The notes under the pieces were generated by a model. It was not told where the DNA came from, did no database searches, and saw only the letters and a list, made by a program, of their open reading frames with translations. Made by a program: the position numbers and the translations under genes. From Odiellus spinosus (lineage: Eukaryota > Arthropoda > Arachnida > Opiliones > Phalangiidae), in contig OY987228.1 of NCBI GenBank assembly GCA_963920705.1, positions 15,111,187 to 15,175,186 of the forward strand: a stretch of 64,000 nt of DNA, given 5' to 3'. Below, piece after piece: positions 61,401-64,000 of this stretch. Numbering within the stretch: the first letter of the stretch is position 1; each line of letters begins with the position of its first letter.

Positions 61401-64000
61401 TAATACTAAAAATAAGACCTTTTCAATAATAAAATCTTTAAAATTGACTCTGAATCTTGGCAGATAATTTAAAATACGTCACACAGTTGGCTTAATAAAA
61501 TCCCCACGACAAGCGCTGTGGCACGCCCTCCATGTTTAGGGTTTGATTAAACTTTCAATTGGATAATCGTGTAGGCAACAAGGCGGATTTTATTAATCCA
61601 AAGGTATTTTGACTGCTTCCTTCAATTCTCTCTCAAAATAAGTATCCTTTACACTCCCTGAAGGTTTTACTATACGCAAACTAGGATTATTTTAGAAGCA
61701 GAGTCGATAAAAAGACACTTAACTTATCATCATCCCCTCAACAAGGGAATAGTCCTGGTCGATTTGCCGGAAATGGGCCCTTGTCTCATAGCCGCGCCGC
61801 CATCTTTTTGTAGTAACAGGTTGCCAGACTATTTCTAATTTTATTTCCCACAAACCAAATTCAAGTTGTTAGTCCAACGCTTCCTATATGATAAAGTATA
61901 GGAGGCGTTGGTTAGTCTGTAGCTATTTTCACACTAAAAAAAGATGGCGGACGATCACGTGACAAAAAGTTTTCCCCGCCAAAATTTTCGCGAGGTTCTC
62001 TAGACTTCCGGTTTTGGAAATCGACCAGGACTATTCTAGAAAATAACTGCGAATTTCAACGTGAAAACTTTGAGTAACTTAAAAAAATTAACGGAAACCA
62101 CCCCGCTTAATTTAATAGGCACATGACTCGAATTAATAAAAATTCGGTATGAATTCAAAGTACTATAATTAATTTCATTCCCATTTTTTCCTAATTAAAC
62201 TCGATACTATATATGATCCTTTCCCGTATAAAAATGGATGGAATCGTGAATAAAGATCACATTTCTAGGTTTTATTCCGATTGAATATGGGGAGTGATAT
62301 TATTAACGCAATCTTAAATGTGTTATTTAGTAACAAAACCTTTCAAATTAGGATTTAAGAGCATTAACTAAGTTAAAAAGCTCAATAACATTAGGCTCAG
62401 TTTATAAATCTAAAAATAAAAGCGATTGTAAAAGGGTTTCAGAGTTAAAAAGTTAATTATAATCATTGTTTTGAAATTTAAAATTGGTTTCTCACGCTCG
62501 TTTCAGGTACCAGTTTTTCTTACAAGTGAAACAGGACATTCTACAGGGCCGACTTCCCGTATCTTTCGATTTGGCTGCTCAACTTTTCGCTTACGCCGTT
62601 CAATGTGAGTTTCTCGATTTTTATTCGTAAAGTAGCGATCATTTACCGTTGCCAAAGTAACCGTCGTGTTTCGCGGTTTAAGAAATCTTATTATCCTTCG
62701 GAAAAATTGTTTTAAAAAATTACTATATTTGACGGTATAAAGCGTAGAGAGAAATATGAGAAATTCCATCATCAGACACGAACTGGCAATTTTGTAACTA
62801 TAGTTAATTCGACGACGAATTGGCAGCGCTGACAAGGCTAAGCCACACGATACATCAATAATTTCTTTGCTAAGAGATAAAGGGAGACTATCTTTGCCCG
62901 TGCTAAAAATTCGAGTTGGAAATGACTAGGAGTCTGTGATGAATATAACTAAAGGACGATCACGAATTAGGGCCTTTAAAGAATTAACCTATCTTTCCTG
63001 CCAAAATAACAAAGTAGCTTTTCTTTTTATTTTATTTTTTTTTTTTAACCAAAAGGCGAGCGAGTGATCATAGTATATTTCTAGCAAAACGTGGGATAAA
63101 GAGACCAAACTTTCATGCCAAATTAAATTGATATATTAAAGTTGCAGAATATCCTAACCACTGATTTTCGGAGTAATTTTGTGATTTCAATGTTAAATTC
63201 CAATAAAGAACGTTTAGGGATTTTGGTTTTCGACTAATTAAGTGTACGGGATTTTGGCCGACTTCTCCCTCTACTATCTATTCAAGTTTGAACGAACTGT
63301 AGTATTTTGCGGTATACCCGAGTTCAGCTTTGGTAGTGCAAAGAGTTCGTAAACTTTGTACAGCTGAGTTCATAAGTGTCTGCCACCTAGGTATTTTGCG
63401 AGGGGGCAGACACTCGCGAACTCAGGTGTACAAAAGTTTTGAACTCTTTGCACTATCAAAGCTGAACTCAGAGTTCATAAGAGTTCTAACTCAATGCACT
63501 GTCAAAGCTGAACTCAGTGAACTCAGGTGTACAGCGAATTCACGAGTGTCTGACCCCTCGGTATTTTGGTATCACATATTACTTGCCACTTCACAAAAAA
63601 TGAGATATATCTCTTGCTAGCGAATTAAGTATATCTCAACTCTTATTAATCCCATTCCTTCCTTTATGAAGAACGCACTATATGGAAATTATACGTTTTA
63701 ATAACGTCTTCGTGGTCTTTAAACTTCTTTTAAAGATATCCGCCCCGAAGAAATAAGTTATTTTCCATTAAGTACGTTACTTAAGTACAAAGGGATAATT
63801 AATTATCCGCGTGAGAGGGAAACATATTTTTCATTACATTTTTTAAAAAAGAGGGAGGTAATGTTGGTTTTTCTTTTCTTTTCATTAATCTACGCGTTAC
63901 TCTCGGTACCAGCCGAATTAGGAGATTTCGACTCGCGCAGACACCAGGCCGACTACATCTCGGAGTTCCGCTTTTCACCCAACCAAACGCCGGAACTGGA
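30252..64000 (+). CDS. EPB41L4A: band 4.1-like protein 4A, FERM domain, 5' part
   Basis: FERM-domain adaptor that links membrane proteins to the cortical cytoskeleton. The gene runs off the right edge. Exons are 30252-30341, 40945-41049, 41577-41619, 48337-48415, 62507-62604 and 63913 to beyond 64000. Phases are consistent, giving 167 residues so far. The pieces read [13 protein letters not shown], then [74 protein letters not shown] and [12 protein letters not shown]...YISEFRF. The block [33 protein letters not shown] is closest to vertebrate EPB41L4A among FERM proteins that I know. These residues cover lobe F1 and part of F2. A second in-frame ATG at 30258 aligns better with the family start. 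Intron 1 carries the tRNA-Lys array. Confidence 0.93.
30342..36673 (+). other. EPB41L4A intron 1, part before the tRNA array
   Basis: No exon or RNA gene was found here. It contains a run of about 30 A residues at 31441-31470 and a foldback MITE at 33586-33755. A fragment near 31858-31890 resembles that MITE's end (CTTCGACTAATCGAAAGACG), and a C10 run lies near 34592. The 125-codon frame at 35767-36144 is Phe/Lys/Ile-rich without a domain and is treated as chance. Confidence 0.5.
33586..33755. mobile_element. foldback MITE with CCTCCGACTAATCAAAAGAC ends
   Basis: Left end CCTCCGACTAATCAAAAGAC and right end GTCTTTTGATTGGTCGGAGG form a 20-bp inverted repeat with one mismatch, followed inside by GCCCCACC and GGTGGA. 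About 170 bp, non-coding; a minus-strand open frame across it is incidental. A partial relative lies near 31858. The interior motif AATAAACTCCCCGAGACAAG resembles sequence at about 61494-61515. Confidence 0.75.
36674..36746 (+). tRNA. tRNA-Lys(TTT), unit 1
   Basis: Consensus copy. The cloverleaf pairs cleanly: acceptor GCCCGGA with TTCGGGC, anticodon stem TTAGG with CCTAA around loop CTTTTAA. A box TAGCTCAGTCGG and B box GGTTCGAGCCC are intact. Confidence 0.95.
36820..36892 (+). tRNA. tRNA-Lys(TTT), unit 2, acceptor mismatch
   Basis: Differs from consensus by AGGCGG in the D loop and TTCGAGC in the 3' acceptor strand. The latter leaves a C-A mismatch at the third acceptor pair. Unit 17 has the same two changes. 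Confidence 0.9.
36965..37037 (+). tRNA. tRNA-Lys(TTT), unit 3
   Basis: Identical to the array consensus, with a T5 terminator downstream. Confidence 0.95.
37111..37183 (+). tRNA. tRNA-Lys(TTT), unit 4, T at position 38
   Basis: The anticodon loop reads CTTTTAT instead of CTTTTAA. The stem is unaffected. Unit 8 has the same change. Confidence 0.93.
37257..37329 (+). tRNA. tRNA-Lys(TTT), unit 5
   Basis: Identical to the array consensus. Confidence 0.95.
37403..37478 (+). tRNA. tRNA-Lys(TTT)-like, unit 6, 3-nt insertion
   Basis: CCAGAAGGGTTCG replaces CCAGGGTTCG. The three extra bases fall at the variable region/T-stem junction and shift or weaken the T stem. The gene is 76 nt. Unit 10 has the same insertion. 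The B box GGTTCGAGCCC survives, so it may be transcribed. Confidence 0.8.
37552..37624 (+). tRNA. tRNA-Lys(TTT), unit 7
   Basis: Identical to the consensus. The upstream spacer ends ACGACTACCGA, a variant shared with units 11, 15 and 21. Confidence 0.95.
37698..37770 (+). tRNA. tRNA-Lys(TTT), unit 8, T at position 38
   Basis: Same CTTTTAT loop as unit 4. This marks the start of a duplicated four-unit block (units 4-7 repeated as 8-11). Confidence 0.93.
37844..37916 (+). tRNA. tRNA-Lys(TTT), unit 9
   Basis: Identical to the array consensus. Counterpart of unit 5. Confidence 0.95.
37990..38065 (+). tRNA. tRNA-Lys(TTT)-like, unit 10, 3-nt insertion
   Basis: Carries the same CCAGAAGGG insertion and the same upstream AGAACATCCGTA spacer as unit 6, so it derives from the same block. 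Confidence 0.8.
38139..38211 (+). tRNA. tRNA-Lys(TTT), unit 11
   Basis: tRNA identical to consensus. The downstream spacer has CTCTTATAAAATT instead of CTCTTACCAAATT, which destroys the spacer hairpin. Confidence 0.95.
38285..38357 (+). tRNA. tRNA-Lys(TTT), unit 12, T-stem change
   Basis: GAGCACCTG replaces GAGCCCCTG, breaking one T-stem pair and altering the base after the B box core. Confidence 0.88.
38431..38503 (+). tRNA. tRNA-Lys(TTT), unit 13
   Basis: Identical to the array consensus. Confidence 0.95.
38577..38649 (+). tRNA. tRNA-Lys(TTT), unit 14
   Basis: tRNA identical to consensus. The upstream spacer ends AGAGGACCTCCGTA. Confidence 0.95.
38723..38795 (+). tRNA. tRNA-Lys(TTT), unit 15, several substitutions
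   Basis: The start reads GCACGGATAACTCAG (an acceptor mismatch and a changed A box), and AACGGGCCAGGG replaces AACGGTCCAGGG. It is likely weakened or inactive. Confidence 0.8.
38869..38941 (+). tRNA. tRNA-Lys(TTT), unit 16
   Basis: One substitution, CGGTTCAGGG for CGGTCCAGGG, in the variable region. Otherwise consensus. Confidence 0.92.
39015..39087 (+). tRNA. tRNA-Lys(TTT), unit 17, acceptor mismatch
   Basis: Same AGGCGG and TTCGAGC variants and the same GCTGTAATTTTTGG spacer as unit 2, evidence of a block duplication or conversion across about 2.2 kb. Confidence 0.9.
39160..39232 (+). tRNA. tRNA-Lys(TTT), unit 18
   Basis: Identical to the array consensus. Confidence 0.95.
39305..39377 (+). 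tRNA. tRNA-Lys(TTT), unit 19, anticodon-stem mismatch
   Basis: AGTTGG in the D loop, and CCGAA for CCTAA on the 3' side of the anticodon stem. The latter leaves an unpaired position. Confidence 0.88.
39451..39523 (+). tRNA. tRNA-Lys(TTT), unit 20
   Basis: Identical to the array consensus. Confidence 0.95.
39597..39669 (+). tRNA. tRNA-Lys(TTT), unit 21
   Basis: tRNA identical to consensus. The downstream spacer carries the same hairpin-breaking CTTATAAAATT as unit 11. Confidence 0.95.
39743..39815 (+). tRNA. tRNA-Lys(TTT), unit 22
   Basis: tRNA identical to the array consensus. Its spacer starts GTACTGTAC, like the one after unit 12. Confidence 0.95.
39889..39961 (+). tRNA. tRNA-Lys(TTT), unit 23
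   Basis: Identical to consensus. It is the last intact copy before the degenerate end unit. Confidence 0.95.
40035..40107 (+). pseudogene. degenerate tRNA-Lys unit 24
   Basis: It keeps the 146-bp register, the A box core GCTCAGTCGGTAGAGCG and the end TCGGGCG. The 5' acceptor strand, anticodon arm (CTAGATTCAGAACC) and B box (ATTAGAGCC) are lost. The Lys TTT anticodon is absent. The following spacer is still recognisable (GCTGCACTTTTTGGTAAAAC). Probably a decayed array edge. Confidence 0.8.
40108..40944. other. EPB41L4A intron 1, part after the tRNA array
   Basis: The last spacer continues to about 40170. After that there is AT-rich intron up to the TTTTATAG acceptor at 40944. An 80-codon frame at 40278-40520 is not recognisable. 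Confidence 0.5.
44072..44326. mobile_element. MITE with AGCYRCGTTCATACTAG ends, truncated inverted copy B
   Basis: Reverse-complement relative of 2244-2529. The right end TAGTATGAACGCGGCT is retained. On the left the sequence starts at TTAATCGATTTGAAACGG and lacks the terminal repeat. The interior shares TCATCTATCGGTTGCTGAAA (inverted) with copy A. Confidence 0.7.
45255..45744. mobile_element. MITE with AATAGTCCTGGTCGATTT ends, copy A, interrupted
   Basis: Terminal inverted repeats are AATAGTCCTGGTCGATTT and AAATCGACCAGGACTATT. The outer sequence is nearly identical to 61748-62035, including CATAGCCGCGCCGCCATC and GATGGCGGACGATCACGTGA. This copy is about 200 bp longer because another element (45418-45605) is inserted in it. 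TA at both borders would fit a Tc1/mariner-type target, but this is not proven. Confidence 0.85.
45418..45605. mobile_element. nested 188-bp MITE with TATA target duplication
   Basis: Starts CATAGTTTTCAGTAAAGGGG and ends CCCCTTTAGTGAAAACTATG, a near-perfect inverted repeat. It is flanked by TATA at 45414-45417 and 45606-45609. The uninterrupted sister copy reads AAAGTATAGGAGG at the matching place (about 61890), so this is a directly visible insertion with a 4-bp duplication. An inner palindrome pairs GTTGCCAGGAGCTTGTGAGT with ACTCACAAGTGGTTGGCAAC. Confidence 0.88.
47720..48140. repeat. 37-bp minisatellite, about 10 units
   Basis: The unit is GCAAAAATAATTTGGGTAAG followed by GCTTGCAGACTTTGTTT. 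Central units are almost identical, left-hand units are diverged, and some carry CCCCGTGAAGTTTGCAG in the middle. A 156-codon minus-strand frame across it results from the repeat. Confidence 0.88.
48569..48919. mobile_element. TTAA foldback MITE, family 1 copy C
   Basis: Flanked by TTAA at 48565-48568 and 48920-48923. Ends are AGGGAGAATTCATGCAAC and GATTGCATTCTCCCT. The inner palindrome CTTAGCTGAATTCATGGAGA / TCTCCATGAATTCAGCTAAG is perfect. It is the best-preserved member of the family in the window. Confidence 0.85.
52105..52320 (+). CDS. hypothetical short ORF or terminal-exon remnant
   Basis: A 71-codon frame with composition more protein-like than its surroundings: charged, with [20 protein letters not shown] and an acidic end [16 protein letters not shown] follows at about 52388. 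I do not recognise it. It could be a small gene nested in the intron, the last exon of an unseen transcript, a decayed retrocopy or chance. No start context, upstream exon or domain supports a firm call. Confidence 0.25.
   Translation: MYRQILIRDTLAAVVDVNSEIGSATLEKFRGWREDNIEKRGPPKFRPSLPTQNIVEESKSLEPDRDDDFFA
53677..53705 (-). pseudogene. tRNA-Lys 5' fragment
   Basis: On the minus strand it reads GCCCGGGTAGATCAGTCGGT then AGAGCGTTA, the first 29 nt of tRNA-Lys with two changes. The sequence after it is unrelated, so the anticodon and 3' half are missing. Confidence 0.8.
53769..53841 (-). tRNA. tRNA-Lys(TTT), solitary intact copy
   Basis: The minus-strand sequence is identical to the consensus of the 36.7-40.1 kb array (loop CTTTTAA, intact A and B boxes, full acceptor pairing). 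A TTTT run follows within about 20 bp and could terminate RNA polymerase III. It lies antisense to the host gene in intron 4, between two tRNA-Lys fragments. Confidence 0.94.
53917..53936 (-). pseudogene. tRNA-Lys 3' fragment
   Basis: On the minus strand TTCGAGCCCCTATTCGGGCG matches the T-loop and 3' acceptor strand of tRNA-Lys with one change. The 5' part is replaced by unrelated sequence. Confidence 0.75.
54239..54261. repeat. (GTC)n microsatellite
   Basis: Seven to eight GTC units in CGTCGTCGTCGTCGTCGTCG. It is translated as a Thr run in an incidental minus-strand frame. Confidence 0.8.
54406..54805. repeat. tandem triplication, about 143-bp unit
   Basis: Three head-to-tail copies begin AATAGAAAGTAAGGTACCTG (54406), AATAGAAAGTAAGGTGCCTG (54550) and, more diverged, at 54692. 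Shared inner blocks are TTAGCCGAGCTTTA and GATAATGAATATCCATCGAA. No coding capacity. Confidence 0.8.
55000..56700. other. GC-elevated island, possibly an old LTR-type element
   Basis: This region is visibly less AT-rich than the surrounding intron. TATATAAA at 55020-55027 lies shortly upstream of TTCAGTACTC (an initiator-like motif), and AATAAA lies at about 55214. This combination is seen in LTRs but is not conclusive. AAT trinucleotide repeats lie at 55616-55680. I found no gag, pol or second LTR, and the 72-codon frame at 55801-56019 has no domain. Confidence 0.25.
55616..55680. repeat. (AAT)n microsatellite
   Basis: Imperfect run of AAT/ATA trinucleotides with interruptions. Confidence 0.75.
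56779..56950. repeat. 93-bp tandem duplication
   Basis: CACAATGAGAGTTCTAGGGA begins at 56779 and again at 56872. The copies are almost identical through TGCCAAGTGCTCG, then CTTACACATG versus ATTACACATG. It is recent by its low divergence. Confidence 0.88.
57301..57755. repeat. TTAGG-containing degenerate minisatellite
   Basis: Five to six diverged units of about 60-100 bp, each with TTTTAGGTAAGGCTAGGTTA or a close variant, GTTAGTTAATCCCTC and AGCCCATCCCTCC. The TAAGGTTAGGTTAG core holds TTAGG units, recalling telomere repeats, but the array is clearly a longer composite unit. Confidence 0.8.
57918..58430. repeat. perfect 199-bp inverted repeat with 115-bp loop
   Basis: Left arm 57918-58116 and right arm 58232-58430 are reverse complements over their whole length by eye. 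They start AAATTATACAAAAAAGAGGT and end at AACGGATAAAGACGAC on the left. No coding capacity, no recognised terminal motif, and no target duplication at the outer edge. The arms are unrelated to the other MITE families here. Confidence 0.92.
61748..62035. mobile_element. MITE with AATAGTCCTGGTCGATTT ends, uninterrupted copy B
   Basis: 288-bp copy nearly identical to the outer part of 45255-45744. Both terminal repeats are present. At about 61887-61899 the sequence AAAGTATAGGAGG shows the empty site of the element nested in copy A. Confidence 0.87.
63310..63390. mobile_element. hAT-like MITE, inverted partial copy D
   Basis: Reads GAGTTCAGCTTTGGTAGTGC and ends AAGTGTCTGCCACCTAG, corresponding to an inner segment plus terminus of the 63399-63560 family in partly reversed arrangement. 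It is bordered by GTATTTTG on both sides (63302-63309 and 63391-63398). Confidence 0.6.
63399..63560. mobile_element. hAT-like MITE, copy C with intact 8-bp duplication
   Basis: Starts CGAGGGGGCAGACACTC, ends GAGTGTCTGACCCCTCG, flanked by GTATTTTG at 63391-63398 and 63561-63568. About 162 bp and highly similar to copy A at 5395-5547, including GAACTCTTTGCACTATCAAA. Confidence 0.88.

Larger units (their letters stand above)
48416..62506. other. EPB41L4A intron 4
   Basis: A 14.1-kb intron. Annotated contents are a family 1 MITE, a minus-strand tRNA-Lys with fragments, tandem repeats at 54.4 and 56.8 kb, a TTAGG-rich minisatellite, a large perfect inverted repeat and a MITE copy at 61.7 kb. At 51100-51390 diverged repeats of TTAGATTCTATAAAGTTAGC and of ATATTTTGGAGTACTCG occur. 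Stretches 48920-52100, 52330-53670 and 58431-61740 otherwise show nothing I can name. Confidence 0.5.
62605..63912. other. EPB41L4A intron 5
   Basis: A 1.3-kb intron from the GTGAGT donor to the GGTACCAG acceptor at 63912. It contains a composite of hAT-like MITEs (63310-63560) and a short dispersed repeat near 62877. A 110-codon minus-strand frame overlapping exon 5 is an antisense shadow. Confidence 0.55.

Noticed and set aside
62503..62835. 110-residue minus-strand frame
   Set aside because: It is antisense to EPB41L4A exon 5, whose plus-strand translation matches the FERM family and uses good splice sites.

Overview
The window is AT-rich animal DNA, most likely from an insect or another arthropod. 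The protein genes have short phase-consistent introns and metazoan products. Most of the remaining sequence is small non-coding mobile elements, and TTAGG/CCTAA motifs (the ancestral insect telomere unit) occur inside repeats. No bacterial operons, CRISPR arrays or viral genes were seen.

Layout. Positions 1-13554 hold no gene I can support. They carry MITE-like elements, minisatellites and a foldback with five CCTAA units. Positions 13555-30250 are gene-dense: a death-associated protein kinase (minus), a small acidic ORF (plus), a complete nine-exon galactose-1-phosphate uridylyltransferase (plus), a CDC34/UBE2R ubiquitin-conjugating enzyme (minus) and ribosomal protein S15 (minus). From 30252 to the right edge lies one long gene, the 5' part of a band 4.1-like protein 4A (FERM domain) on the plus strand. 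Six short exons are separated by introns of about 10.6, 0.5, 6.7, 14.1 and 1.3 kb. The exon structures were rebuilt from translated homology plus splice sites. For GALT, UBE2R and RpS15 the exon lengths add up to exact reading frames.

The most striking feature is in the first intron of the FERM gene: 24 tandem tRNA-Lys(TTT) units at a nearly constant 146-bp period (36674-40107), with conserved spacers carrying a T5 terminator and a small hairpin. A lone tRNA-Lys with flanking fragments lies on the minus strand in intron 4 (53677-53936). Other notable structures are a 199-bp inverted repeat, perfect by eye, with a 115-bp loop (57918-58430); a MITE nested in another MITE whose empty site is visible 16 kb away; hAT-like MITEs with intact 8-bp target duplications; and several TTAA-flanked foldback families, two of them side by side in one GALT intron.

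The protein genes are housekeeping or signalling genes and show no shared pathway. The kinase and the acidic ORF are head-to-head (about 390 bp between start codons), as are RpS15 and the FERM gene (about 1.06 kb). GALT and UBE2R are convergent.
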